Source: Listeria innocua
GTDB lineage: Bacteria > Bacillota > Bacilli > Lactobacillales > Listeriaceae
Length of the DNA stretch: 64,000 bases
NCBI RefSeq assembly: GCF_028596125.1
Contig: NZ_CP117229.1
Location: 1,906,001 to 1,970,000, forward strand
Direction: 5' to 3'
Shown here: positions 9,770 through 19,389 of the stretch, in pieces
Position numbering within the stretch: position 1 is the stretch's first letter
How the letters are laid out: the number at the start of each line of letters is the position of its first letter
Made by a program: the position numbers and the translations under genes
Notes under the pieces: generated by a model
The model's database searches: none
What the model saw: only the letters and a program-made list of their open reading frames with translations
What the model was told of the DNA's origin: nothing

Positions 9770-10089
9770 TCAAAGTTCCTCCTTTAGTGCTTTCTAATAT
9801 TATCCTATGCACTATTATTGGCACAGAGAAGTGTTACATAAGATGTTAATAAATGAAATACCTTTGAAATAATTATAACCATAAAAGCAATATACAACAA
9901 CACTTAAACCGCTTTTTTAGAAGAAAAAAGCAATAATCATTATAATTTAGTACTTCTGGCATATAAGCTTTTTTTATTTCACACAGATTACTGAACAAAA
10001 TAATAACAATTTTTCCGCCAATAAACAAGTCTTTTTTTTACAAAAAATGTGAAATAAGCTACTTTTTGTCAAAATTCGTAACTTAATAT
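9770..10089. other. Intergenic region between the LysM gene and recQ
   Basis: About 320 bp of AT-rich sequence, no gene supported. It should hold the LysM-gene promoter and the recQ transcript end. A hairpin near 9912-9932 (GCTTTTTT / AAAAAAGC) is the only visible structure and is a weak terminator candidate. Confidence 0.4.
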
Positions 10090-11493
10090 CTATTGAAGTA
10101 GATAAGATAAGTAATTTTCCCAAGTAAAAACCTCTTTGGCGCTTGTTTTTTCTTCTTTTTCAAAACTTATTGTAAATGTACTATCTAAATCGCAGCAATT
10201 TTCTGGTGTTACTTCTAGCGGACTTTCTTCAAAATAGCGCATAACATAGTTTCTACGGCACTCTTCCGTATGTAAGTATCCGATAAATTGTTGTAAATTA
10301 GCTCTTTTCCAGCTTTTTCGATATTCCATTTTGGTTGTTAATTCGGCTGTAGTTAAACCACTTTTTTGGTAATAATCAATAAAGCGTTGTTCTGCTTCTG
10401 GAAGAGTTTTAAGTTGTTCTTTCGATAGATGCATAAGATTAACATCTGGTATGTCTTGATCTGCTAACTGCATTTGGATAAATTCATCTCCACTTGCATA
10501 CAGTAAAATCGCAACACTTTCTTTTCCGTCACGACCAGCCCTGCCAATTTCCTGCAAATAAGCTTCTAAGTCTGCTGGCATGTGATAATGAATAACAAAA
10601 CGAATATCTGACTTGTCTATTCCCATGCCAAAAGCGCTTGTTGCACAAATAATATCTAACTGACCATAAACAAATTGTTGCTGAATCACAATTCTATCTT
10701 CCGTTTCCATATCACCATGATAGTAGGCTACATTTAATCCTAATACTTCATTCAACTCTTGCGCAGTACTTTCAGCTAGTTTCTTACTAGAAAAATAAAT
10801 AATTCCTGGCGTTTTTAGCTTGGAAACTAGTTCATATAGACGTTCTTTTTTAGAAAGTTGATTTGTAAATTTTTCCACTTGCAAATAAATATTAGGACGG
10901 TTAACGGAATAAATCACCTGTTCACAGTCGTTTAGACGCAATTGTTTTAATATATCGGCTCGGACTTTTTTAGTTGCGGTGGCTGTAAGTACCATTGACA
11001 CTGGAAATTTAGCATCTTCAATAAACTGTCCCAACATCAAATAATCAGGTCGAAAGTCATGCCCCCACTGAGAGATACAATGTGCTTCATCTATAACAAA
11101 TAAGCTAATCTTTTGTTGTAGAAGCGTATTTTTGACGAATTCATTGTTTAACATCTCTGGAGATAAAAAGATAAATTTATAAAAATGAATATTTGCAAGG
11201 ATTTGTTGTTTTTCTTCTTTCTTTAAAAAACTATTAAGCGCCGCAACACGTTTTTCACCGTGAGCTCGCATTCTCTCCATCTGATCTTGCATTAGTGAGA
11301 GTAACGGAGACACGATTAACACTAATCCGTCCATTAGATGGCCCGCTAACTGATAACAAACGGTTTTCCCGGTGCCGGTTGGTAGCATTGCAAAACAGTT
11401 TTTCTTAGCTAATGCTTTTTCAATTACTTCTTTTTGTCCAGGACGAAATTCATCAAAACCAAGATAGGCCTTTAATTCTTGTTCTAAATTCAT
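10090..11493 (-). CDS. recQ: RecQ-family ATP-dependent DNA helicase
   Basis: 3'-5' DNA helicase. Walker A LPTGTGKT (about residues 37-44), DEAH box [19 protein letters not shown], motif III LTATAT, and motif [11 protein letters not shown] are all present. At 467 residues it is the short Firmicute RecS type: a partial zinc region is visible ([11 protein letters not shown] and ENCCDLD) but no HRDC domain. It overlaps the upstream ypbB gene by 4 bp (ATGA type), so translation is coupled. The recQ-ypbB pair next to divergent fer is conserved with Bacillus. Confidence 0.95.
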   Translation of the reverse strand: MNLEQELKAYLGFDEFRPGQKEVIEKALAKKNCFAMLPTGTGKTVCYQLAGHLMDGLVLIVSPLLSLMQDQMERMRAHGEKRVAALNSFLKKEEKQQILANIHFYKFIFLSPEMLNNEFVKNTLLQQKISLFVIDEAHCISQWGHDFRPDYLMLGQFIEDAKFPVSMVLTATATKKVRADILKQLRLNDCEQVIYSVNRPNIYLQVEKFTNQLSKKERLYELVSKLKTPGIIYFSSKKLAESTAQELNEVLGLNVAYYHGDMETEDRIVIQQQFVYGQLDIICATSAFGMGIDKSDIRFVIHYHMPADLEAYLQEIGRAGRDGKESVAILLYASGDEFIQMQLADQDIPDVNLMHLSKEQLKTLPEAEQRFIDYYQKSGLTTAELTTKMEYRKSWKRANLQQFIGYLHTEECRRNYVMRYFEESPLEVTPENCCDLDSTFTISFEKEEKTSAKEVFTWENYLSYLLQ

Positions 11494-12497
11494 TGTTCGT
11501 CCTCCTTACTAACGACAGCTAAGCGAATTTGATAATAATCTAAATCTGGAAATGCAGCTTTTATGTCGCGAAGTAAATGCCAGTTTCTCGAATTAATTGA
11601 TTGGATTAATTCTTCCTCAGGTAAATAAGGAACTTGTGCTTCTTTCAAAGTAGCTCTAATTTCCACAAAATGGTCTTGTATCGTACTTGTTTTTAAATTT
11701 CGGATTCGTTCAATCATCTCCAAATCCATTCCTTTTGCCCATAGTGTATAAGTTTTTATAGCAGAAGAAGTCAGGCTCATCAGCTCATTCGGTATTAAAC
11801 TAGCTAAAAGCGGCCACTCCTCTTCGCTTTCTTTTATGGCAGCAATCAAGCGATGAAGTTCATGTAACACTTCAAAATAAACATCCCACTTCTCTACTTG
11901 ATATTTAGTAGCAATTTGTTCTGTTGTATAACCCATTAGTTTCCCGCCAGAAAATCGTTCCACTAAAAACTCTGGTCTACTTACAGCCAAGCTATTAAAC
12001 CACTTGATAAGTTCAATATATAATCTATCAGCAAGATCGTCTTGTTGCTGATTTTGCAACCAAATTTTGATAAATTGCTGTACTTTCTTATCGCGAATAA
12101 CTGGTAAATAATATTTCTCAGCATGGTGTTTATTACTAACAACTTGAACTGCGAGTCGTAAATGGGCGAAAAAGGCAAAAACTTGTTGTTGAAAAGCAAA
12201 TCCATGAAAAGAAGGATAGCTCATTTCAAACGAAACATTCGACTTCTGTTCCACTGTATAGCCATTTTCAGTAACGGTAATTATACCTTGTCGCATTAAT
12301 TCTTTAAGTCTTGTTTCTAAATAATTTAATTTCAAATTTGGTACTAGTCCAAATAAATGCTGCATTTGAAAAAGATGAGCATCCTGAACAGCTTGACCAG
12401 TTCTTCTACCGGCCAAAATAGTATGTAAAAATGGCGATTTTCTAGGAGTAATACTCTTTTCTAAAATTGTTACAATATAATTATCTAGCTTATCCAA
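11490..12497 (-). CDS. ypbB: YpbB-like helicase-associated protein
   Basis: Homologue of Bacillus YpbB, encoded next to the RecQ helicase. About 335 residues, mostly helical; the C-terminal region (about 255-320) resembles a helix-turn-helix of the kind found at the end of RecQ helicases ([29 protein letters not shown]). Start taken as TTG at 12497, 9 nt after GGTGG; an ATG at 12533 has no ribosome-binding site. The 4-bp overlap with recQ suggests the two act together, an inference from context. Confidence 0.78.
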   Translation of the reverse strand: MDKLDNYIVTILEKSITPRKSPFLHTILAGRRTGQAVQDAHLFQMQHLFGLVPNLKLNYLETRLKELMRQGIITVTENGYTVEQKSNVSFEMSYPSFHGFAFQQQVFAFFAHLRLAVQVVSNKHHAEKYYLPVIRDKKVQQFIKIWLQNQQQDDLADRLYIELIKWFNSLAVSRPEFLVERFSGGKLMGYTTEQIATKYQVEKWDVYFEVLHELHRLIAAIKESEEEWPLLASLIPNELMSLTSSAIKTYTLWAKGMDLEMIERIRNLKTSTIQDHFVEIRATLKEAQVPYLPEEELIQSINSRNWHLLRDIKAAFPDLDYYQIRLAVVSKEDEQ

Positions 12498-12652
12498 GAC
12501 GTTCTCACCACCTTTTTTTCTAACATCAATCATACCACAGAAACACTTGTTCTACATTACTTTTCCCGAAAAAAACTTTATCAAAATATGGTACAATAGA
12601 AAAAGAAAAAATCTTGCTTCAAACTGTTATTTTAGAAAGGAAGCGTAGAAAA

Positions 12653-12877
12653 TTGAAGTATTGTCTCGTTGAAAAAGACACTTGTATTGCTTGTGGTGCT
12701 TGTTCTATTCACGCTCCAGATGTTTTTGATTATGATACAGAAGGTCTTGCCTATAATTTATTAGATAATAATACTGGAACAAAAGAAATCCCAGAAGACT
12801 TAGAAGAAATGGTTATTGACGCTGAATTTGCTTGTCCTTCCCTTTCGATTAAGGTTTCTGATTCTCCGTTCCATTAA
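12653..12877 (+). CDS. fer: 4Fe-4S ferredoxin
   Basis: Small electron carrier. The 74-residue product has the cluster motif CIACGAC (residues 11-17) and a last Cys in FACPSLS near residue 63, so it should carry one [4Fe-4S] centre. Start chosen as TTG at 12653, giving [11 protein letters not shown] that aligns with Bacillus Fer; AAAGGAAG lies about 9-12 nt upstream. A longer reading from 12614 adds a basic tail not seen in the family. Divergent from ypbB-recQ, with an extended -10 (TGGTACAAT) about 12589-12597. Confidence 0.92.
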   Translation: MKYCLVEKDTCIACGACSIHAPDVFDYDTEGLAYNLLDNNTGTKEIPEDLEEMVIDAEFACPSLSIKVSDSPFH

Positions 12878-12913
12878 AAAATCCGTGAGTCGCAGTGGAC
12901 TCACGGATTTTAT
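12878..12913. terminator. Bidirectional terminator between fer and ribU
   Basis: Stem AAATCCGTGAGTC / GACTCACGGATTT flanked by A and T runs on both sides; serves the convergent fer and ribU genes. Confidence 0.92.
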
Positions 12914-12918
12914 TTATG

Positions 12919-13530
12919 TTAATGACTTGTTTCCTGCTGTCTTTTTTCAAATTTACGACGTTCTTTTACAGTTTGGTTTTTAGCAATCCATTTTTTAAGT
13001 CTAGAGTACAGTATCAAGAATACAGCACTAACGATGACTCCTTTTAATAAGCTAAAGGGTATAATCGTATATGTGACTAACCAAGCAACATCTGTATCCG
13101 CCGGAAGTCCACCAAGTTTAATGTAAAATGGTAATAATACAAAATAATTAAATATCACCATTGCGCCTGTCATTACTAACGTTCCAACTGCTGTTGAAAG
13201 CACCATTCCTTTTGTTGAGCGGAACCAGTGAAATAAATAATAAATCGGTAATACATAAAAAATACCATTAATAAAATTGGCTAATTCTCCAACCGGAACT
13301 CCGACTGGACTACCTGACACAATGTAAAGCAGGACATTTTTGATTAGTTCTACTAAAATCACTGCGAGTGGTCCGAATAATAAGCCACCAATCAAAGCTG
13401 GAATATCACTAAAATCAAGCTTTAAAAATGGCGCACTCGGTAGCAGCGGAAATTGTAGCATCATTAAAATAAATGCTAAAGTACCAAGAACCGCCACACT
13501 TACAAAAACCTTCATTGAATAATTCTTCAT
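12919..13530 (-). CDS. ribU: Riboflavin ECF transporter S component
   Basis: Substrate-binding membrane subunit of the energy-coupling factor importer for riboflavin. The 203-residue protein has five to six hydrophobic segments, and the conserved [31 protein letters not shown]-like region near the N-terminus is the RibU signature. Start at 13530 (MKNYSMK) is 8 nt after AGGGAG. No ATPase or T component lies nearby, as expected for group II ECF systems sharing a module encoded elsewhere. An FMN riboswitch and terminator precede it, so expression should fall when FMN is plentiful. Confidence 0.95.
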   Translation of the reverse strand: MKNYSMKVFVSVAVLGTLAFILMMLQFPLLPSAPFLKLDFSDIPALIGGLLFGPLAVILVELIKNVLLYIVSGSPVGVPVGELANFINGIFYVLPIYYLFHWFRSTKGMVLSTAVGTLVMTGAMVIFNYFVLLPFYIKLGGLPADTDVAWLVTYTIIPFSLLKGVIVSAVFLILYSRLKKWIAKNQTVKERRKFEKRQQETSH

Positions 13531-13596
13531 TGTCATTTCTCCCTTGATGTTCACCAAGAAGCGAGTGACATCACTAAACGAATGCAACCCAAGCAA

Positions 13597-13627
13597 ATAA
13601 AAAACCTCAACTAAAAAAAGTCGAGGG
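13597..13627 (-). terminator. Riboswitch-controlled terminator before ribU
   Basis: Minus strand stem CCTCGAC / GTTGAGG followed by six T residues, between the FMN aptamer and the ribU start. It is the likely expression platform. Confidence 0.8.
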
Positions 13628-13721
13628 AGAGTTTGTGATTAATTAAACAAGCACTGAATACTCAAATAAGCATCACAGCTTGCTAACACATGCTCGTGAA
13701 GACAAACGAAAAGGTCTGCCA

Positions 13722-13840
13722 ACATCTTCTCCCATCCAGACTATACTGTCGGTCCTGGAATTACACCAGAGTCAACTGCTAAGAAAGCAGATCGTGGACT
13801 TTAACCACCGGTCGGGAATTGCACCCTGCCCCGAAGATGA
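13722..13840 (-). promoter_or_regulatory. FMN riboswitch (RFN element)
   Basis: Read on the minus strand, the element has the RFN landmarks in order: CTTCGGGGCAGGGTG, AATTCCCGACCGGTGG, AGTCCACG, TAATTCCAGGACCGACAG and TAGTCTGGATGGGAGAAG. It lies in the ribU leader with a terminator downstream, consistent with transcriptional repression by FMN. Confidence 0.96.
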
Positions 13841-13863
13841 ACGAATATTTTATTACAATTTTC

Positions 13864-13891
13864 ATTTTACCATGAAAATATTTTTTCGCAA
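13864..13891 (-). promoter_or_regulatory. Candidate promoter for the ribU riboswitch transcript
   Basis: Minus strand TTGCGA (13886-13891), 16-bp spacer, TAAAAT (13864-13869), about 25 nt before the aptamer. A cre-like sequence CGTAAGCGCTTTCT lies just upstream at 13913-13926. Confidence 0.6.
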
Positions 13892-13937
13892 GTCCTTTTG
13901 TATATTTTTTCACGTAAGCGCTTTCTTGGTTACAAAA

Positions 13938-13967
13938 ATAAAAACCAGATGATTATCTGGTTTTTAT
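13938..13967. terminator. Terminator after the thioesterase gene
   Basis: Stem AAAAACCAGAT / ATCTGGTTTTT with T runs on both strands. Confidence 0.9.
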
Positions 13968-13971
13968 CTAT

Positions 13972-14490
13972 TTACCATGGAATATTCGTAGACAATGATT
14001 CCGCTAATGATTGATTTTCTTTTAAACGAATTTTACGCGCAATGCTTCTCGCTTCTGCTCCAGCGTGGATTCTTTTTTGTTCTTCTGTTTCTGGTTTAAC
14101 AAGAGGTACTTCCACTGTTTTGCCATCATTATCTAGCGCAACAAAAGTTAGAAAAGAAGTGGCTGCTAAATAGCGTTCCCCTGTTTTTAAGTTTTCCGCA
14201 ATGATTTTAACAAAAATTTCCATGGAGCTTCTACCTGTTGAGGCAACATAGGACTCTAGGCAAACAGAATGGTCGTTTTTAATTGGCTTTAAAAAGTCCA
14301 CCGAGTCAGTCGAAGCTGTTACGATTTCTGTGCGACAATGACGAGATGCACTGATAGAAGCAGTATCGTCAATATACGTCATTAATCTTCCACCAAAGAG
14401 TGTATTATGATTATTTGTATCGGATGGAAACACCCGACTAGTTTTAATTACTAAAGATTCTTTACAAAATTTCGTTTGTCTATTTTCCAT
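13972..14490 (-). CDS. Acyl-CoA thioesterase (hotdog fold, YkhA type)
   Basis: 172-residue member of the hotdog-fold acyl-CoA hydrolases. The segment VFPSDTNNHNTLFGGRLMTYIDDTASISASRHC (residues 20-52) contains the conserved N-x-x-G-x-LFGG and the catalytic Asp; VDSVDFLKPIKNDHSV follows. Close in length and motifs to Bacillus YkhA. The C-terminal 25 residues are charged and poorly conserved. It lies 15 bp downstream of resE on the same strand, so it may be part of the resDE transcript. Substrate range cannot be told. Confidence 0.87.
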   Translation of the reverse strand: MENRQTKFCKESLVIKTSRVFPSDTNNHNTLFGGRLMTYIDDTASISASRHCRTEIVTASTDSVDFLKPIKNDHSVCLESYVASTGRSSMEIFVKIIAENLKTGERYLAATSFLTFVALDNDGKTVEVPLVKPETEEQKRIHAGAEARSIARKIRLKENQSLAESLSTNIPW

Positions 14491-14505
14491 GATTTTCGCT
14501 CCAAT

Positions 14506-16296
14506 CTATTTATACAAAGGCAAGGTAATGATAAAGTCTGATCCTTTACCTAGCACACTTTCTACTGAAATTTTTCCGTTATGAGCTTCTACGATGTTTT
14601 TTACAATTGCAAGGCCAATCCCTGTCCCCACAGCTTTTCCGCGTTTTCTAGCCTTATCTACTTTATAAAAACGCTCGAATAGGTATGGAATGTCTTCTTC
14701 AGCAATACCACTACCATTATCGGATACTGTAATTACAAGATTATTTCTTGTTTCATCAATTGTTTGTTTTAAAATAACTTTTCCAGCGTAGCCCTCTTTC
14801 CCGGTGTGGCGGATAGCATTCATGATTAAATTAATTAACACTTGCTCCATCCGGTCGGGGTCATAGGAATACTCTAAATCTGGTGTTTCAAGTTCTAAGC
14901 CAAGTTCTACAAAGTTTTCTTTCGCAAGAACATCAAAATTAGCGATTACTTTTCGTAGTAATGGAGCTAGAGGTAATTTTTGATTGTCCATTTGATTAAA
15001 GCCGGCTTCCATTCTTGCAAGGTCGAGCATATCATTAACTAATCGACCAATGCGAAGGGATTCGTCATAAATAATTTGTGCAAATTCCCGCACTTCTTCA
15101 TCCGACTGAGCAACTCCATCAATAATCGCTTCACTGTAACCTTGAAGCATAGAAATAGGCGTTCTAAGCTCATGCGACACATTGTTAACAAAATCGCTCT
15201 TCATTTTCTCAAGCTGTTTCTCTTCTGTCATATCACGAATAACTGCAACAATACTTCGAACATGCTCACCTGTATATAATAATGTCAAAATTGCTACATA
15301 CGTCCGGTCAGAAAAAGTTATTTCGCCCACTTGCGATTCTTTCTTGTCTAAAGTATCATTCAATAAATCATTTAAAGCTGTTGGTATCAGTACTTTTTCC
15401 GTATTCTCAGGTGAGAAAAACCAATTATGTAAAAATTCTTCTGCAGGTGGATTACTTAAAATAATCGTTTTATCTACACTGAATTTAATTACCCCATCTG
15501 CCATTCCTACTAAAATATTAGATAATTGCTCTTTTTCTTGGCGAAGGGCACTAATGTTATATTTTAATTGTTTAGCCATATCATTAAAAGCGACCCCGAG
15601 TTCACCGATTTCATCATGCGTGTAAGTCGGAACACGATTATCAAAATTCCCTTTTGAAACAGCTATGGCAATCTTTTTCATTTCACGAAGAGGAAAAGCC
15701 ATTCTAGATGAGAAGACAAAAGATAAAATCGAAGTAATAACAATAGCTATGATACCTGAAACAATAAGTGTTCTCATCGTTTTTTGATTCACTTTTAAAA
15801 TATCATGATACGATTGGTAAACATAAACAACACCGGATTCTCCGTTACTTAAAACAAACTTCTGTGCAGAAATTTCGACAGGTAAGGAGCTATCTTCTGT
15901 TTTGAAATTATACTTCATTGTAATGCTGTTATCTTTTTCTAAAGCTTTATCTAACGTTTTATCATGAATGAGTTTGTTTGCAGATGCGCTAGAAACCGTG
16001 TCAGGAGATTGAGATTGATAAATATTCTTTCCGTTTTCTTCAATAATGACACCCATTGTATTATCAAGTAATGTTAGTGCGGAATCATTATCATTTTCGT
16101 TGGAGATAACTTCATCGTTTTCTTTCATAATGGTGATAATACTTGATGTCGTCTCTTCTAACTCTTTTGTAATATGAGCCATATTATTTTTTTCATAAAT
16201 CATCGCCACTAAGAATCCCGATATAACTAAAATCCCAATCAATAATAAAATGATTGTACTCCATATTTTGCCAACGATACTATTCCAAATCTTCAT
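14506..16296 (-). CDS. resE: Sensor histidine kinase ResE
   Basis: Membrane sensor kinase partner of ResD. 596 residues: TM1 about 11-33, an extracytoplasmic domain about 34-172, TM2 about 173-195, a HAMP domain (FPLREMKKIAIAVSKGNFDNRV), a PAS-like region, then the kinase core with the H box FVNNVSHELRTPIS (phospho-His near 374), N box LINLIMNAIRHT and G boxes DNGSGI and GTGIGLAIVKNI. This architecture matches ResE/PhoR/WalK-type kinases; adjacency to resD next to rluB-scpBA supports ResE. The 97-bp gap to resD includes a possible separate start. Confidence 0.92.
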   Translation of the reverse strand: MKIWNSIVGKIWSTIILLLIGILVISGFLVAMIYEKNNMAHITKELEETTSSIITIMKENDEVISNENDNDSALTLLDNTMGVIIEENGKNIYQSQSPDTVSSASANKLIHDKTLDKALEKDNSITMKYNFKTEDSSLPVEISAQKFVLSNGESGVVYVYQSYHDILKVNQKTMRTLIVSGIIAIVITSILSFVFSSRMAFPLREMKKIAIAVSKGNFDNRVPTYTHDEIGELGVAFNDMAKQLKYNISALRQEKEQLSNILVGMADGVIKFSVDKTIILSNPPAEEFLHNWFFSPENTEKVLIPTALNDLLNDTLDKKESQVGEITFSDRTYVAILTLLYTGEHVRSIVAVIRDMTEEKQLEKMKSDFVNNVSHELRTPISMLQGYSEAIIDGVAQSDEEVREFAQIIYDESLRIGRLVNDMLDLARMEAGFNQMDNQKLPLAPLLRKVIANFDVLAKENFVELGLELETPDLEYSYDPDRMEQVLINLIMNAIRHTGKEGYAGKVILKQTIDETRNNLVITVSDNGSGIAEEDIPYLFERFYKVDKARKRGKAVGTGIGLAIVKNIVEAHNGKISVESVLGKGSDFIITLPLYK

Positions 16297-16393
16297 CTAT
16301 CTCACCTCACTTCACAAAAAAATAACGAACAAAGCACGTGCGGCATAACACTTGCCGATTAAACGTCTTTGCCCGCTATCTTAATACTCGTCA

Positions 16394-17110
16394 TTAATCT
16401 TCTGGAACTTCGAATTTATAGCCAAGGCCCCATACTGTAACAATCATTCTAGCAGCGTCTTCAGATACATCATGTAGTTTTTCACGAAGGCGTTTTACGT
16501 GCGTATCAATTGTACGTAAATCACCAAAGAATTCATAACGCCACACTTCTTTTAAAAGTGATTCACGGTCGAAAACTTTATCTGGAGATTTAGCTAAATA
16601 ATAAAGTAAATCATATTCTTTCGGTGTTAGGCCAATTTCTTTTCCATCTACAATAACACGATGAGCTTCATTATCAATTTTCAAATGTGGGAATGTAATA
16701 ATGTCTCCTGGTGTACCTCCAGCAGCTTCTTCAGATGATTGTTTTGCACGACGAAGAACAGCTTTAACGCGTAGCACTACTTCCCGAGGGCTGAATGGTT
16801 TAACGATGTAATCATCTGCTCCCACTTCAAAGCCTTGCACACGGTTAGCTTCTTCTCCTTTTGCAGTCAACATAACAACTGGTGTAGATTTATATTCCCT
16901 TAATTCACGACAAACTTCGATACCATCTTTACCTGGCATCATTAAATCAAGCAGGATCACTTCATAATTGTTGTTCAGTGCCATGTTTAATGCTTGATCA
17001 CCATCACTAGCTTCTTCAATACGATAGTTTTCTCTTTCAAGATACATCTTAAGAAGGCGGCGTATCCGGTCCTCATCATCCACAACAAGCACTCTAACTT
17101 GTTCACTCAT
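16394..17110 (-). CDS. resD: Response regulator ResD
   Basis: OmpR/PhoB-family regulator of respiratory metabolism. Receiver domain at residues 1-120 with acidic pocket D11/D12, phospho-acceptor D55 in VILLDLMMPGKDG, and K104 in DDYIVKPF. A winged-helix DNA-binding domain occupies about 135-235 (KEYDLLYYLAKSPDKVFDRESLLKEVWRYEFFGDLRTIDTHVKRLREKL). The 238-residue length matches ResD. It precedes resE on the same strand, preserving the order of Bacillus, where the system controls cytochrome and anaerobic genes. Confidence 0.95.
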   Translation of the reverse strand: MSEQVRVLVVDDEDRIRRLLKMYLERENYRIEEASDGDQALNMALNNNYEVILLDLMMPGKDGIEVCRELREYKSTPVVMLTAKGEEANRVQGFEVGADDYIVKPFSPREVVLRVKAVLRRAKQSSEEAAGGTPGDIITFPHLKIDNEAHRVIVDGKEIGLTPKEYDLLYYLAKSPDKVFDRESLLKEVWRYEFFGDLRTIDTHVKRLREKLHDVSEDAARMIVTVWGLGYKFEVPED

Positions 17111-17294
17111 AAGTACTCATCCCCTAACTCTCATTTACATAAAAACGCATCATTTAAATTCAAATAATTAAATGGAATTTCTCGTACCCACATACGGAAA
17201 ACCATACAATTGCCTATACCAAATTTACTACGATTTAAATTATACATGTTTTTCACAAAACACGCTATCAGAAAGTATATTTTATGTCGAAATG

Positions 17295-18029
17295 TCACTT
17301 TTTATTCTTGCCAAATCTCGCTTCTGTTTTTAATTGTTTTACTTCATGATGTGATAATTCTCTTCTTTCACCCGCATTTAAACCACGTAAATTCAAGAAA
17401 GAATATTCTTCTCGAGCTAGTTTTTGTACTTCAAAACCGACTGCTTCGAACATTTTACGAACTTGGCGGTTTCGTCCTTCATGGATAGTGATTTCAACTA
17501 TCGCTTTGTCTTTTGCTTTATCAGAAGAACGTACTTTTACTTTTGCTGGAGCGGTTTTACGACCATCGATAACAACTCCGCGCTCTAACTCACGAATAAC
17601 TTCTCGTTCTGGAATTCCTTTAATCCGAGCAATATAAGTTTTGGACACTTCATTTTTAGGATGCATTAGCAAGTTCGCAAAATCACCGTCATTTGTCATT
17701 AATAATAAGCCCGATGTATCATAATCAAGTCTTCCAACTGGATAAAGTCGTTCTGGAATATCTGTAAAATAATCCGCTACCGTCGTGCGTCCCTTGTCAT
17801 CTGTTACAGCTGACACCGTTCCTCTTGGTTTATAAAAAAGGAAATAGCGGTGTTCTTCTTTTGTAAGTTGGATTCCCTCGACTTCAATTCGTTCGGTTCC
17901 TGAAACCTTGACACCAAGTTCTGTAACTACTTTTCCATTTACTGTTACTTTACCTTCTTGAATAAGTTTCTCTGCTTTTCTTCTAGAAGTTACTCCCGCA
18001 TTCGCAATCACTTTTTGTAAACGTTCCAT
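17295..18029 (-). CDS. rluB: 23S rRNA pseudouridine synthase RluB
   Basis: Makes pseudouridine 2605 in 23S rRNA. N-terminal S4 RNA-binding domain (MERLQKVIANAGVTSRRKAEKLIQEGKVTVNGKVV, residues 1-60), then the RsuA/RluB/E/F catalytic domain with RLYPVGRLDYDTSGLLLMTNDG (catalytic Asp about residue 103) and GRNRQVRKMFEAVG. Two bases separate its start from the scpB stop, so it belongs to the scpA-scpB-rluB operon, the usual arrangement in Firmicutes. Confidence 0.95.
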   Translation of the reverse strand: MERLQKVIANAGVTSRRKAEKLIQEGKVTVNGKVVTELGVKVSGTERIEVEGIQLTKEEHRYFLFYKPRGTVSAVTDDKGRTTVADYFTDIPERLYPVGRLDYDTSGLLLMTNDGDFANLLMHPKNEVSKTYIARIKGIPEREVIRELERGVVIDGRKTAPAKVKVRSSDKAKDKAIVEITIHEGRNRQVRKMFEAVGFEVQKLAREEYSFLNLRGLNAGERRELSHHEVKQLKTEARFGKNKK

Positions 18030-18031
18030 TC

Positions 18032-18628
18032 TTATTCCTCCTCCTGTTCTTTACTTTGGTTAAACCGGTCAAAAAACAGGTCCATTTCGCTTTGATCTGG
18101 GTCTTCTGCTTCTGGGTCAGCAAGCTTTGGTAAATCGTCTAAAGAATTCAGCCCGAATGCATCCAAAAACTCACTTGTAGTCACGTATAGTTTTGCACGT
18201 CCTGCCCCGTCCACGCGACCTTTATCAGTAACTAATCCTTTTGCAACAAGCGTTCTAATCGGTCCATCTGTTTGCACACCGCGAACTTCATCTACTTCCA
18301 TTCGGGTCACAGGCTGGCGATACGCAATGATTGCCAACGTTTCTAAGGATGCTTGTGATAAAACTGTATTGCTCGGAACTTCCACTAATTTCCGTAAAAA
18401 TTCCGCATGTGCTTTTTTCGTAGCTAATTGGAAAGTTCCAGCAAGCTCTAGTAAAATCAGCCCTCTGTCCTCATTTCCATTATATCGTTCACTTAAAAGC
18501 TCTAATAAATTGAGTGCTTCAATATGCGTGATTTCCATGACTTCCGTTAATTGTTCTGTTGAAAGACCTGCATCCCCCGCTGCAAAAAGCAAGCTCTCTA
18601 ATACGCCTAATTGTTCTTCTCTGTTCAC
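18032..18628 (-). CDS. scpB: Segregation and condensation protein B
   Basis: Kleisin-interacting subunit of the SMC-ScpAB condensin. The 198-residue product has two winged-helix domains; conserved segments are LESLLFAAGDAGLS near the start and the block ETLAIIAYRQPVTRMEVDEVRGVQTDGPIRTL about residues 95-127. The acidic C-terminal tail is typical. It overlaps scpA by 4 bp, indicating translational coupling, and is followed two bases later by rluB. Confidence 0.96.
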   Translation of the reverse strand: MNREEQLGVLESLLFAAGDAGLSTEQLTEVMEITHIEALNLLELLSERYNGNEDRGLILLELAGTFQLATKKAHAEFLRKLVEVPSNTVLSQASLETLAIIAYRQPVTRMEVDEVRGVQTDGPIRTLVAKGLVTDKGRVDGAGRAKLYVTTSEFLDAFGLNSLDDLPKLADPEAEDPDQSEMDLFFDRFNQSKEQEEE

Positions 18629-19374
18629 GATAGTTCTTCCCCTTTACCTTGCACATATAAATCTGCAAAACTTGCTGATTGCTCTACTTCGACTAATTTT
18701 CGTTTCATTAACTCCAGTAGAGCTAAAAAAGTCACGACAAGTTGTTCTTTTGTCTGTTCTTCAAATAGTTCATCGAAACGTAAACGGTGATTTGTTTGTT
18801 GATGTAGTTTTCCGAGTACGGAATTCATTCTATCATCAATCGAAATTTCTTGAGTTGTAATTCTTGTATGCAGTGGTTTATTTAATTTCTTGCGTCGTAG
18901 CATCTTGTTAAAAGCACTTAACATATCATTTAACGATACATCGAGTTCCGCCACTTTGGTTCCGTCGTCATACTCGGCCAAATCCATTGGTGGTTTACTA
19001 AAATAAAAGCTACGTTCGGCTTCTTTTTCTTTCAGTTCTTTTGCAGCTTCTTTAAATCGTTTGTATTCCATTAGTTTTTCAACTAAAGCATCACGTGGAT
19101 CTTCTTCCTCTTCTAGTGTATCATAATCGATTTCTAGTTCTTGTTTTGGAAGAAGCATTTTACTTTTAATTGCTAGTAAAGTAGCGGCCATCACTAAATA
19201 TTCGCTTGCAACATCTAATTCCATTTCTTGCATTGTATGAACAAATTCCATATATTGATCCGTGATTTCAGCCATTGGAATATCATAAATATCGACCTCT
19301 AGTTGACCAATTAAATGAAGTAATAAGTCAAGCGGACCTTCAAAAGCCTCTACTTTAAAATTCATTTCTACCAT
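18625..19374 (-). CDS. scpA: Segregation and condensation protein A (kleisin)
   Basis: Bridges the heads of the SMC dimer in chromosome condensation. The 249-residue protein starts with the conserved FEGPLDLLLHLIGQLEVDIYDIPMAEITDQYMEF, has a charged middle, and ends with the winged-helix LVVTFLALLELMKRKLVEVEQ. Start at 19374; an in-frame ATG three codons later (19365) is also possible. Terminal 4-bp overlap with scpB. lysA lies 15 bp upstream on the same strand, so lysA-scpAB-rluB may share a transcript. Confidence 0.96.
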   Translation of the reverse strand: MVEMNFKVEAFEGPLDLLLHLIGQLEVDIYDIPMAEITDQYMEFVHTMQEMELDVASEYLVMAATLLAIKSKMLLPKQELEIDYDTLEEEEDPRDALVEKLMEYKRFKEAAKELKEKEAERSFYFSKPPMDLAEYDDGTKVAELDVSLNDMLSAFNKMLRRKKLNKPLHTRITTQEISIDDRMNSVLGKLHQQTNHRLRFDELFEEQTKEQLVVTFLALLELMKRKLVEVEQSASFADLYVQGKGEELS

Positions 19375-19389
19375 GTTTGTCCCGCCCTA

